Below, one piece after another: positions 1-6,451 of a stretch of 10,325 bases of DNA. Below the pieces are notes generated by a model. The model worked only from the letters and a program-made list of their open reading frames with translations. It did no database searches and was not told the DNA's origin. The stretch comes from Alangreenwoodia sp963602445 (GTDB taxonomy: Bacteria; Bacillota; Clostridia; Peptostreptococcales; Anaerovoracaceae). A program made the position numbers and the translations under genes. The stretch covers positions 1 to 10,325 of the forward strand of contig CAVCIY010000054.1 in the NCBI GenBank assembly GCA_963602445.1, in the 5' to 3' direction. Position 1 is the first letter of the stretch. Each line of letters starts with the position of its first letter.

Positions 1-183
1 TTGGCGATTACTGAGGGTGAACAACTTGGCGATTACTGAGGGTGAACAACTTGGCAATTACTGAGGGCGAGCAACTTGACGATCAGAGAGAGCGATAAAC
101 TTGACGATTACCGAGGGCGAGCAACTTGACAATCAGAGAGTCAGAGAGAGTGAGAAACTTGACGATTAATAATAAAAGTGAGA
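1..183. repeat. Degenerate 25-bp tandem array at the left edge
   Basis: Units begin at 1, 26, 51, 76, 101 and 126, each 25 bp except the sixth, which is 33 bp because of an internal AGAG-rich 8-bp duplication. A seventh, diverged unit starts at 159. The first two units are identical; later ones drift. Each starts TTGGC or TTGAC and ends in AAC. Stop codons occur in all three forward frames and 25 is not a multiple of three, so the array is not coding. There are no spacers, so it is not CRISPR. From unit 4 onward the starts read TTGACG or TTGACA, which resemble -35 boxes, but I found no well-spaced -10 box. The array continues past the left edge. Confidence 0.85.
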
Positions 184-234
184 AAATATAGCTGAACAGA
201 AAATAGATTTTTTACTTGGATAAGGAGGTTTCAA

Positions 235-450
235 ATGGTTATAGATACGGGCGGATTTGACAAAATGGAACAGGTTGGAAGATATCAGAGAATTATGTCA
301 GAAACGATGAGAAAAATGTACGAAAACAAAAATTGGACAGATGCCGAAAAGGAAGTCATTATGGGCAGACTCGGCACTGCGACGCAGGTTTCGAAAGAAA
401 ATATGAAAACACTCTACGAGATGGCGGGCATTACACTCGAAGACGAATAG
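235..450 (+). CDS. Small hypothetical protein (71 aa)
   Basis: I do not recognise this protein. The start is well supported: a full AAGGAGG lies at 222-228, six bases before the ATG. The product is soluble and charged, with no signal peptide or membrane segment, and looks largely helical (residues about 8-30 and 34-65). It contains an EKEVIMGRLG segment near the middle and an acidic C-terminus (EDE). It has no cysteines. It is a stand-alone gene with the repeat array upstream and a rho-independent terminator about 100 bases downstream. The ideal RBS, the terminator and a composition unlike the flanking repeats make it likely to be translated. Function unknown. Confidence 0.75.
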   Translation: MVIDTGGFDKMEQVGRYQRIMSETMRKMYENKNWTDAEKEVIMGRLGTATQVSKENMKTLYEMAGITLEDE

Positions 451-504
451 AAGACAAATAGTCGAATGATGTCGAACAATAATAAATGTCGAACAATAAT
501 AAAT
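440..504 (+). repeat. Short tandem duplications at and after the gene's stop codon
   Basis: The last 11 bases of the small gene, including its TAG stop (AAGACGAATAG, 440-450), are repeated immediately downstream with one mismatch (AAGACAAATAG, 451-461). A perfect 17-bp tandem pair follows at 471-487 and 488-504, starting GTCGAACAAT, with a diverged partial copy at 461-470. The tract is AT-rich and non-coding. Confidence 0.8.
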
Positions 505-547
505 AATATAACAGGCGAATAAAGTGAGTGTTAATAAATATATTATA

Positions 548-586
548 AACGGCGGTCGATTTATCTCAAATCGATCGCCGTTTTTT
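548..586 (+). terminator. Rho-independent terminator of the 71-aa gene
   Basis: A 15-bp inverted repeat (AACGGCGGTCGATTT, 548-562, against 568-582) has one mismatch and a 5-base loop ATCTC. Together with the end of the stem it gives a run of six T residues at 581-586. On the minus strand the stem is followed by only a short T run, so termination of the DUF1292 gene from that side would be weaker. Confidence 0.88.
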
Positions 587-608
587 GACTTGTATCAGAT
601 GCTAAAGA

Positions 609-884
609 TCATTCTTCTTCAAGGCTGAGTCTTTCGAATTCAGCCGAAACCCTTTCAAATTCGGCATCGTCCTCGATATCAGTGATATCGAACTCCTCAT
701 CATTGATTTCCTTATATCCGTAGAGATATACGTCATCAGTTCCGTCATCAGGAAGAAGTGCTATATACTCTTTGCCGTCAACGTCAAATATACCGAGAAT
801 TTCACATTCTACTTCCGGTGCGTCGTCAAACTGGAGTGTGATATATTCAACATCATCATCTTCCAACAAAATTTCGTCAGCCAT
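609..884 (-). CDS. DUF1292 (YrzB-family) protein
   Basis: A 91-residue, very acidic protein of the DUF1292/YrzB family, a group of small soluble Bacillota proteins with no established biochemical role. The recognisable core runs from about residue 12 to 65: the segment ending YITLQFDD, then VECEILGIFDVDGKEYIALLPDD and a DVYLYGYKE stretch. The C-terminus is rich in D and E. Length is normal for the family. The start is fixed by AAAGGAG eight bases upstream on the minus strand. It lies 45 bases after the HAD hydrolase on the same strand with no terminator between, so the two are probably co-transcribed. In many Firmicutes this family is near ruvX and ireB; that context is not seen here. Confidence 0.9.
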   Translation of the reverse strand: MADEILLEDDDVEYITLQFDDAPEVECEILGIFDVDGKEYIALLPDDGTDDVYLYGYKEINDEEFDITDIEDDAEFERVSAEFERLSLEEE

Positions 885-929
885 AATGGTTTCTCCTTTC
901 GTAGAGTTTGGAATAAAACGATTATACCA

Positions 930-1619
930 TCAGATTCTCAGGTTAGCAAGTCCCGGCCACTCTGTAAAGGAATTGAAATATACAGCGGCTTTTCTGCGAA
1001 TCAGATGATTTTCCTTTTCTGAAGCCTTGTCATAAATCGCCACAACGGGGAATCCGGCGTCGGACGCACTTGTGACAGCATGTTCCACATCTTCAAAGAC
1101 GAGTGTCTTTTCCGGAGCTGAGAGAAGAAGTCCGGCGGCGTGCCGGTAAATGTCCGCATTCCTTTTGGAGACTCCCAGCTCAGAGCATGTTATCATGCCA
1201 TTAAAATATTTCCATAAGTCAAGTCTTGCGAATGCCGGCTCAAGCATATCTCTGTCAGTCGCAGTTGCGACATACATGGGGATTTTCATTTCCTGAAGAT
1301 CGTCAAGAACGCCCAAAATCCCTTCTTTTAACTGAATCGTGTGACGATATCCGTCTTCAATAAGCTTCAGAATTCCCTCAACTATCTCTTCAATCGAACC
1401 TTGCACGCCATATTCTTCTTTAAAAACGAGAGCACTCTCTTCAAGAGTCCGGTGTATCATCTTCTCGTCAATATCCGGAGCAGGAGTGCATCCTTTTGAA
1501 ACAAGAAATCTTGAGCCTATCTGACGCCATTCCTGCATAGAATCAAGAATAGTTCCGTCCACATCGAAAATTGCGCCTGTAATTGTTTTTTTTTCCGTAA
1601 TATTTGCATTTTTATCCAT
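930..1619 (-). CDS. HAD-superfamily hydrolase (subfamily IA, phosphatase/phosphoglucomutase-like)
   Basis: A haloacid dehalogenase-type phosphohydrolase of about 229 aa. All four HAD motifs are visible (numbered from the chosen start): motif I FDVDGT with nucleophile D19 and D21, motif II VATAT with T119, motif III K152 in the SKRNADIY segment, and motif IV FEDVEHA with E176 and D177. The alpha-helical cap after motif I (about residues 26-95) is the C1 type of beta-phosphoglucomutase and sugar-phosphate phosphatases. The substrate cannot be read from the sequence. I chose the ATG at 1619 because AAGGCGG lies five bases upstream; an in-frame ATG at 1640 would add seven residues but has no RBS. 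First gene of a probable two-gene unit with the DUF1292 protein. Confidence 0.9.
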   Translation of the reverse strand: MDKNANITEKKTITGAIFDVDGTILDSMQEWRQIGSRFLVSKGCTPAPDIDEKMIHRTLEESALVFKEEYGVQGSIEEIVEGILKLIEDGYRHTIQLKEGILGVLDDLQEMKIPMYVATATDRDMLEPAFARLDLWKYFNGMITCSELGVSKRNADIYRHAAGLLLSAPEKTLVFEDVEHAVTSASDAGFPVVAIYDKASEKENHLIRRKAAVYFNSFTEWPGLANLRI

Positions 1620-1697
1620 AGAATCCGCCTTGTTATACATAACGCTTGTTTTTATCTATAACGTTTAAAATAACGCCTGAAAATTTTTCTGCGCAGC

Positions 1698-1805
1698 ATC
1701 ATATTTTTGACAAATATGTCAAGAGCACCTTCTGACACAATGTATCATATTTTGACGAATATACCGAGAGAGTTCCTTGACGCAATGTGTCACATTTTCA
1801 ACGAT
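1698..1805. repeat. Degenerate 45-46 bp tandem repeat upstream of telA
   Basis: Two clear units start at ATCATATTTT (1698 and 1744, 46 bp apart). A third, diverged one follows 45 bases later as GTCACATTTT near 1789. The units share TTGAC-type words and a CACAATG or GCAATG ending. Conservation is partial. Confidence 0.6.
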
Positions 1806-1858
1806 GCTGCCGTAAAAGCATTTTACCACATTTTTTTCTTTATGCGGCATGTGTATTG

Positions 1859-1867
1859 TGATAAAAT
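1859..1867 (+). promoter_or_regulatory. Possible extended -10 promoter for telA
   Basis: TGATAAAAT matches the extended -10 pattern TGnTATAAT with one change. The -35 position 17 bases upstream reads TTTATG, a poor match, which is tolerable for extended -10 promoters. The predicted start near 1874 would place the three CGTAC repeats at the very beginning of the leader. Confidence 0.4.
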
Positions 1868-1873
1868 GATTTT

Positions 1874-1912
1874 GCGTACGGACAGTGCGTACTGGCAGTG
1901 CGTACGGGCAGA
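1874..1912. repeat. Three 13-bp direct repeats with CGTAC cores
   Basis: Units at 1874, 1887 and 1900 read GCGTACGGACAGT, GCGTACTGGCAGT and GCGTACGGGCAGA. The first and third contain the CGTACG palindrome. They lie between the candidate promoter and the telA RBS. They may be slippage products or protein-binding sites. Confidence 0.8.
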
Positions 1913-1969
1913 CAGTTACACAGAGAAAAGATTAAAATATTGAAAATACAGAAAAAGGAGAATTGCCAT

Positions 1970-3154
1970 ATGAGCGACAATATAAATCAGGCAGATATTT
2001 TGGCAGAGATGACAGCACTTCCGACTGCAGAGCCTACAACTGAAAAAGCTTCAGCTCCGGAACTTATTGTGCCTGCGCCGACACCTTCAGTGCCGCCGCA
2101 AGCCGAAGAGCCAAAACCGGTCGAAGTGCCAAATATGCAATTTACGCCTGAGGAACAGCAGGCGATTGCGGCTTTTAAGCAAAAGATAAATATTACAGAT
2201 ACAAATCAGATAATTGCATATGGTGCGGATGCACAAAAGAAGATGTCAGACTTTTCCAACTCGGCTCTTGCTAAGGTCCGCACAAAGGATTTGGGCGACA
2301 TAGGCGACATGATCGGCGGTCTTGTCGTGGAGCTTCAGAATTTCGATGAGGAAGAAAGCAAGGGAATTTTCGGAATCTTCAAAAAAGGAAAGGACAAGAT
2401 AGAAGCTCTCAAGGTCAAGTATGACAAAGCCGAAGTAAATGTTGATAAGATTTCAAATATGCTTCAGGATCATCAGGTTATCCTTACTAAGGACGTTGTC
2501 ATGCTGGAGAACCTGTATAAGCTGAATATCGAGAATTTTCGCCTGCTGTCTATGTATATTGAAGCCGGAAAGCAGATTCTCGCCGAGTGCAAAGCGGGAG
2601 AGCTGCAGGAGCTTCTCAGCAAGGCTCAGCAGACGGGGCTTCCTGAGGATGCGCAAAAAGTTAATGATTATCAGGAACAGCTTACGCGTTTTGAAAGAAG
2701 AATACACGATCTTGACCTCACAAGAACTATTTCACTGCAGATGGCTCCGCAGATCCGTCTTGTCCAGAACAACGATTCGGTGATGATAGAAAGAATCCAG
2801 ACCACCATCCTGAATACAATTCCTCTTTGGAAAAATCAGATGGTTATATCACTTGGCCTTGCTCATTCGGAGCAGGCGATGAAGGCACAGCATGCGGTAA
2901 ATGACATGACAAATCAGCTTCTTCTCAAGAATGCCGAAAAGCTCAAGACAGGTACTGTCGCTGTGGCAAAGGAGGCAGAGAGAGGAATCGTTGATATCGA
3001 AACATTACAGCAGACAAATCAGTCTCTTATCGACACTCTTGATGAAGTCAAGAAAATTCAAACAGAAGGGTCAGCTAAGAGAGCTCAGGCAGAGCTTGAA
3101 TTGGCGCGTATGGAAAATCAGCTTAAAGAAAAGCTTATTCAGATTAACGCATAA
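1970..3154 (+). CDS. telA: TelA-family protein (toxic anion resistance)
   Basis: A 394-residue member of the TelA/KlaA family (Pfam TelA), named for tellurite resistance but widespread in Bacillota, where the true role is often unclear. Domains in order: a Pro/Ala/Glu-rich flexible N-terminus (about 15-55), then an all-helical TelA core. Recognisable blocks are FTPEEQQAIAAF (58-69), KVRTKDLGDIGDM (102-114), GIFGIFKKGKDKIEALK (132-148), the highly conserved QMAPQIRLVQNND (257-269), and IPLWKNQMVISLGLAHSEQA (284-303). Long coiled-coil helices fill the C-terminus. No signal peptide or membrane segment, so cytoplasmic. Length is typical. The start is set by AAAGGAG nine bases upstream; the upstream in-frame extension to 1898 begins inside the repeats and lacks an RBS. 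Its frequent partner XpaC is not in the window. Confidence 0.93.
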   Translation: MSDNINQADILAEMTALPTAEPTTEKASAPELIVPAPTPSVPPQAEEPKPVEVPNMQFTPEEQQAIAAFKQKINITDTNQIIAYGADAQKKMSDFSNSALAKVRTKDLGDIGDMIGGLVVELQNFDEEESKGIFGIFKKGKDKIEALKVKYDKAEVNVDKISNMLQDHQVILTKDVVMLENLYKLNIENFRLLSMYIEAGKQILAECKAGELQELLSKAQQTGLPEDAQKVNDYQEQLTRFERRIHDLDLTRTISLQMAPQIRLVQNNDSVMIERIQTTILNTIPLWKNQMVISLGLAHSEQAMKAQHAVNDMTNQLLLKNAEKLKTGTVAVAKEAERGIVDIETLQQTNQSLIDTLDEVKKIQTEGSAKRAQAELELARMENQLKEKLIQINA

Positions 3155-3175
3155 TGTATATTGCTTGTATATTGC
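3155..3175. repeat. Direct repeat TGTATATTGC directly after the telA stop
   Basis: The 10-mer occurs at 3155-3164 and 3166-3175, an 11-bp period. It starts on the base after the TAA stop codon. No rho-independent terminator follows telA. Confidence 0.75.
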
Positions 3176-3215
3176 GGTAAGGAAGACGGATTGTCGTCAC
3201 GAAAATGTCGGCGGG

Positions 3216-3346
3216 GCTTGGCGGATTGTGCGGCGAAGATGCCGACCGAATTTCGCAGGCTGCACACGAAAACGCCTGCGAGGCTGACATGATTTTGCAA
3301 ATCATGCGAAAAAGCTGACGAGCTTGGCGGATTGTGCGGCGAAGAT
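3216..3346. repeat. Exact 25-bp direct repeat pair flanking hairpin-rich DNA
   Basis: An identical 25-bp sequence, starting GCTTGGCGGATTGTG, is present at 3216-3240 and 3322-3346, 106 bases apart. Between the copies lie two inverted repeats: GCAGGC with GCCTGC (about 3256-3280) and a perfect 8-bp hairpin CATGATTT-TGC-AAATCATG (3288-3306). No T-run follows either hairpin, so neither is a standard terminator. Another inverted pair, GTCGGC and GCCGAC (3207-3212 and 3241-3246), encloses the first copy. Confidence 0.85.
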
Positions 3347-3389
3347 ATTAATTTTTTCGCAAATGACAGACGAGACGAAAGGGAACTAT

Positions 3390-4745
3390 ATGAAGATTGT
3401 AATTGTTGGGTGCGGCAGGTTAGGTATGGCTGTTACAAATCAACTTGTGCAAGAAGGGCATGACATTACTGTTATAGACCGGGATGACGAGAGACTGCAG
3501 CTTGCGTCAGCCAGGCTGGATGTAAAGACTATAAACGGAAATGGGGTCACCCTTCCTGTTCTCGAAGAGGCCGGGGTTTCCGGGGCAGATCTTGTCATTG
3601 CGGCAACAGCAAATGATGAAGTCAATCTTCTCATCTGTTTTATTGCGAAGAAAACCGGTGCGGCAAATACCATAGCCCGCGTTCGGAACCCGGAATATGC
3701 TGATATTATGTCCTTGGTAAAGCACGACCTGGGGCTCAGTATGTCGGTAAACCCCGAGATGGCATGCGCCAGAGAAATCGAGAGAAGTCTCAAATTCCCA
3801 TCTGTTATCACCTTAGATACATTTGCAAAGGGGAAAGTGGAAATCCTGAAATTTGCAATAGATGAAAAATCTCCGCTTACCGGGATGAAGCTGAAAACGA
3901 TGTCAAAATTCAAGAAGCGCATCCTTGTATGTGCTGTCGAAAGGGGAGATGACGAGTTTTTCATCCCTGCAGGCGATTTTAAGATAGGAGTGGGAGACAA
4001 GGTAAGTATTGTAGGTGACGCTTCTCATATTCCGAGCTTCCTTTCACAGATCGGAGTAAAAAAAAGCAGCGTTCAGAAGGTCATTATAGCGGGCGGCGGC
4101 AAAATCGGATTCTATCTGGCGAAATTCCTTTCTAATCTTGACATAAAAGTCACTGTTATAGAAAATGACAGAAGGCGATGTATGCATCTTGCCGAAAATC
4201 TTCCGAAGGTTGAGATTATTTGCGGAGACAGTACGGATCGGCAGGTTCTTGAGGATGCCGGCATCGAGGATGCGGACGCATTTGCGGCCCTTACAGAGTT
4301 TGATGAGGAAAATATCATGACGAGCCTCTACGTCGGAAGCATGTCGGACGCAAAGCTTGTCACAATGATGTCCAGAATGCCTTATAAGCAGGTGATTTCA
4401 AGGCTTAACGTCGGCAGTATTTTCTCGCCGATTCAGATAGCCGCCGAATATATACTCAGATATGTAAGAGCAATGCAGAATTCGTACGGCTCAAATGTAG
4501 AGACTCTTTGTAAAATAGTAGATGACAAGGCAGAAGCGCTCGAATTTTCAGTGTCGGAAAATTCATCCCTAAACGGGATTCCTCTCGCGGAGCTGAAATT
4601 GAAGAAAAATGTTCTTATCGGAACGATAAACCGCAAGGGAAATATCATTATTCCGAGCGGATCGGACTGCATCTGCGCAGGGGACACCGTTATAGTAGTG
4701 ACCTCGATTCCGGGACTTAATGCGCTTGAAGATATCCTGAAGTAA
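3390..4745 (+). CDS. trkA: Trk potassium uptake regulator TrkA
   Basis: A 451-residue cytoplasmic NAD-binding regulatory subunit of the TrkH-type K+ channel. It has the full duplicated RCK architecture: RCK_N 1 (1-120) with the dinucleotide motif GCGRLG at 7-12 and acidic D30 after beta-2; RCK_C 1 (about 140-225); RCK_N 2 (230-345) with GGGKIG at 235-240 and VIEND at 256-260; RCK_C 2 (about 372-451). The length matches two-repeat TrkA proteins rather than single-repeat KtrA/KtrC. The start is the ATG with AAAGGG six bases upstream; an in-frame extension to 3324 would lie inside the 25-bp direct repeat and has no RBS. No trkH is beside it in the window. The last seven codons and the stop are part of a 25-bp tandem duplication. 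Confidence 0.95.
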   Translation: MKIVIVGCGRLGMAVTNQLVQEGHDITVIDRDDERLQLASARLDVKTINGNGVTLPVLEEAGVSGADLVIAATANDEVNLLICFIAKKTGAANTIARVRNPEYADIMSLVKHDLGLSMSVNPEMACAREIERSLKFPSVITLDTFAKGKVEILKFAIDEKSPLTGMKLKTMSKFKKRILVCAVERGDDEFFIPAGDFKIGVGDKVSIVGDASHIPSFLSQIGVKKSSVQKVIIAGGGKIGFYLAKFLSNLDIKVTVIENDRRRCMHLAENLPKVEIICGDSTDRQVLEDAGIEDADAFAALTEFDEENIMTSLYVGSMSDAKLVTMMSRMPYKQVISRLNVGSIFSPIQIAAEYILRYVRAMQNSYGSNVETLCKIVDDKAEALEFSVSENSSLNGIPLAELKLKKNVLIGTINRKGNIIIPSGSDCICAGDTVIVVTSIPGLNALEDILK

Positions 4746-4799
4746 TGATCTTGAAGATATCCTGAAGTAATGATCTTGAAGAAATCTCGAAGTTAGGAT
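4725..4799. repeat. 25-bp tandem repeat spanning the trkA stop codon
   Basis: Three adjacent 25-bp units occupy 4725-4749, 4750-4774 and 4775-4799. The first two are identical and start CTTGAAGATATCCTGAAG; the third has several changes. Unit 1 contains the last codons of trkA and its TAA stop (4743-4745), so units 2 and 3 are copies of coding sequence lying outside the gene. Confidence 0.92.
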
Positions 4800-4806
4800 A
4801 TCCTAA
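4793..4806. promoter_or_regulatory. Perfect 14-bp palindrome TTAGGATATCCTAA
   Basis: It sits at the end of the 25-bp repeat, about 90 bases before the amidohydrolase start. Its core GATATC matches the centre of each complete repeat unit. It could be a dimeric repressor site or simply an outcome of repeat drift. Confidence 0.35.
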
Positions 4807-4894
4807 AATGCATAATTTGCGTGAAATTGTTCGGAGTCGCGGACTGAGACCGGTGGTTGCTTGACGGAACAAACAAATATTTGAAAGGTGAAAA

Positions 4895-6181
4895 ATGTTA
4901 TTTAAGAATATTACAATATTAGATGAAAAAAACGAAATCAAAGAAAATATGTATGTCGGTGTTGAAGGAAAGAAAATCACTTATGTCGGTGAAAATGAAC
5001 CGCAAAAGTCTTACGGAGAAGAGTATGACGGCGCGGGAAAACTTCTAATGCCTGCATTTTACAATGCTCACGCTCACAGTCCTATGACCCTCATGAGAGG
5101 ATACGGTGAAAATCTTTCACTGCAGGATTGGCTAAACACAAGGATATTCCCGTTTGAGGATCACCTTGACTCGGAAGCTGTTTACAATGCGACACTTCTC
5201 GCAATGGCAGAATCACTGCGTTTTGGCATAGTTTCCTCGAGTGATATGTATTATTTCTGCGCCGATATGGCAAGAGCCGTGGAGGAAAGCGGAGCTAAGG
5301 CAAACATTTCGAGAGCAATTTCACAATTTGAAGAGGGCTCGATAAAAGAAACTCCGAGATTCAAGGAGGCTGAAAAATTTGCAAAGGAATGGCACGGGGT
5401 CGCAGACGGCAGAATCTTGGTAGATGCCAGCATCCATGCAGAATATACAAATACACTTACAAGCATGGCAGAGGTCTCAGAATATGCGGCGAAGAACGAT
5501 ATAATCATGCATGTTCACATATCAGAGACAAAGCAGGAGCACGAAGAATGCAAGAAAAAATACGGCAAGACGCCGACTCAGCTGCTAAATGAACTGGGCG
5601 CGTTCGAGACACCGACTGTTGCGGCTCATTGTATCTGGGTTGAAGACAGTGATGTCGAGATTTTTAAGGAAAAAGGCGTTTCGGTAGCTACTTGTCCTGT
5701 CAGCAATCTTAAGCTTGCCAGCGGAATTTGCAATGTCAGAAAATTCCTTGAAAACGGCATAAATGTCGCTATAGGCACGGACAGCGTTGCAAGCAACAAC
5801 AGCCTGAATTTCATAGAAGAAATGAAATTCTTCGCATTGCTTGGAAAGATCAAGACAGGAGACCCTACCGTAATTACGCCTGACCAGACAATCCATGCTG
5901 CGACAAGAGCAGGCGCAATCGCTCAGGGCAGAACAGACGCAGGCATTCTCGCAGAGGGAATGGCAGCAGATTTGATTGTAATAGACATCAATCAGCCTCA
6001 TATGAGACCGGTTCACGACCTCAAGAATAATCTTGTATATTCAGCATCAGGAAGCGATATTATCTTGACAATGTGTGACGGCAAGGTACTATATAGAGAT
6101 GGCATTTTCCTGACGATTGATGTAGAAAAGGCGCTTGCGGAAACTGAAAAATCGTGCGCGAGAATTTTAGCGCAGCTGTAG
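4895..6181 (+). CDS. Amidohydrolase, probable 5'-methylthioadenosine/S-adenosylhomocysteine deaminase
   Basis: A 428-residue member of the metal-dependent amidohydrolase superfamily, ATZ/TRZ-MtaD branch, which deaminates SAH, methylthioadenosine and related purines. A small N-terminal beta sandwich (1-52) leads to a TIM barrel. Visible metal and catalytic residues: H59 and H61 in NAHAHSP, H206 and H208 in MHVHISE with E211 in SET, H245 in AAHCIW, and D296 in GTDSVASNN. H181 in SIHAEYT is the usual substrate-side position. The length fits the family. The RBS is AAAGGTG four bases before the ATG. Substrate within the branch is inferred; another deaminase or guanine/8-oxoguanine specificity is possible. 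No methionine-salvage genes are adjacent. The stop is followed 13 bases later by the hairpin repeat array. Confidence 0.85.
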   Translation: MLFKNITILDEKNEIKENMYVGVEGKKITYVGENEPQKSYGEEYDGAGKLLMPAFYNAHAHSPMTLMRGYGENLSLQDWLNTRIFPFEDHLDSEAVYNATLLAMAESLRFGIVSSSDMYYFCADMARAVEESGAKANISRAISQFEEGSIKETPRFKEAEKFAKEWHGVADGRILVDASIHAEYTNTLTSMAEVSEYAAKNDIIMHVHISETKQEHEECKKKYGKTPTQLLNELGAFETPTVAAHCIWVEDSDVEIFKEKGVSVATCPVSNLKLASGICNVRKFLENGINVAIGTDSVASNNSLNFIEEMKFFALLGKIKTGDPTVITPDQTIHAATRAGAIAQGRTDAGILAEGMAADLIVIDINQPHMRPVHDLKNNLVYSASGSDIILTMCDGKVLYRDGIFLTIDVEKALAETEKSCARILAQL

Positions 6182-6193
6182 ACGCAATTGCAA

Positions 6194-6431
6194 ATAAAAG
6201 CCGCAGGGGCGAGCTGTCGGCGCGGCTGAAAGATAAAAGCCGCAAGGGCGAGTTGTCGGCGCGGCAGAAAGATAAAAGCCGCAAGGGCAAACTGCCGATG
6301 CGGCTGAAAGATAAAAGCCGCAAGGGCGAACTGCTTCGGTGCGGCTGAAAGATAAAAGCCGCAAGGGCGAACTGCTTCGGTGCGGCAGAAAGACAAAAGC
6401 CGCAAGGGCGAACTGCCGATGCGGCTGAGAA
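6194..6431 (+). repeat. Array of six 39/41-bp hairpin-forming tandem units
   Basis: Units start at 6194, 6233, 6272, 6311, 6352 and 6393. Units 1, 2, 3 and 6 are 39 bp and units 4 and 5 are 41 bp. Each starts AYAAAAGCCGC and contains GCCGC...GCGGC as an outer stem. The inner bases differ but still pair: CGA-TCG around a GYTG loop in units 1 and 2, GGC-GCC in units 3 and 6, and CGAA-TTCG around CTGC in units 4 and 5. No T-runs follow, so they are not ordinary terminators. A diverged seventh copy, ACCGCGAGGTTT (6436-6447), supplies the RBS of the next gene. Mixed 39/41-bp units break any reading frame. Confidence 0.88.
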
Positions 6432-6451
6432 ACGAAACCGCGAGGTTTATC

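Larger units (their letters stand above)
1620..1969. other. Divergent intergenic spacer (HAD gene leftward, telA rightward)
   Basis: About 350 bases with no convincing gene. It holds a degenerate 45-46 bp repeat (1698-1805), a possible extended -10 promoter (1859-1867), three 13-bp repeats (1874-1912) and the telA ribosome binding site AAAGGAG at 1954-1960. A short inverted repeat, TTGACA-AATA-TGTCAA, sits at 1707-1722. For the leftward gene only a weak promoter candidate is visible: TTTTCA and TATAGA spaced 19 bases apart or less, upstream of 1640 on the minus strand. Confidence 0.7.

Noticed and set aside
1..183. CRISPR array
   Set aside because: The 25-bp units are contiguous with no unique spacers and drift gradually; no cas genes are nearby.
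1707..1722. TTGACA-AATA-TGTCAA as a promoter or operator
   Set aside because: No -10 box lies at proper distance on either strand, and the sequence is part of a degenerate repeat; kept only as a note.
3288..3306. Terminator after telA
   Set aside because: The 8-bp stem is perfect but no T-run follows on either strand.
4861..4866. TTGACG as a -35 box for the amidohydrolase
   Set aside because: The matching -10 position falls on the ribosome binding site, leaving no room for a leader.
6154..6348. Plus-strand open frame made of 13-residue repeats
   Set aside because: It exists only because 39 is a multiple of three; the 41-bp units break the frame and there is no RBS.
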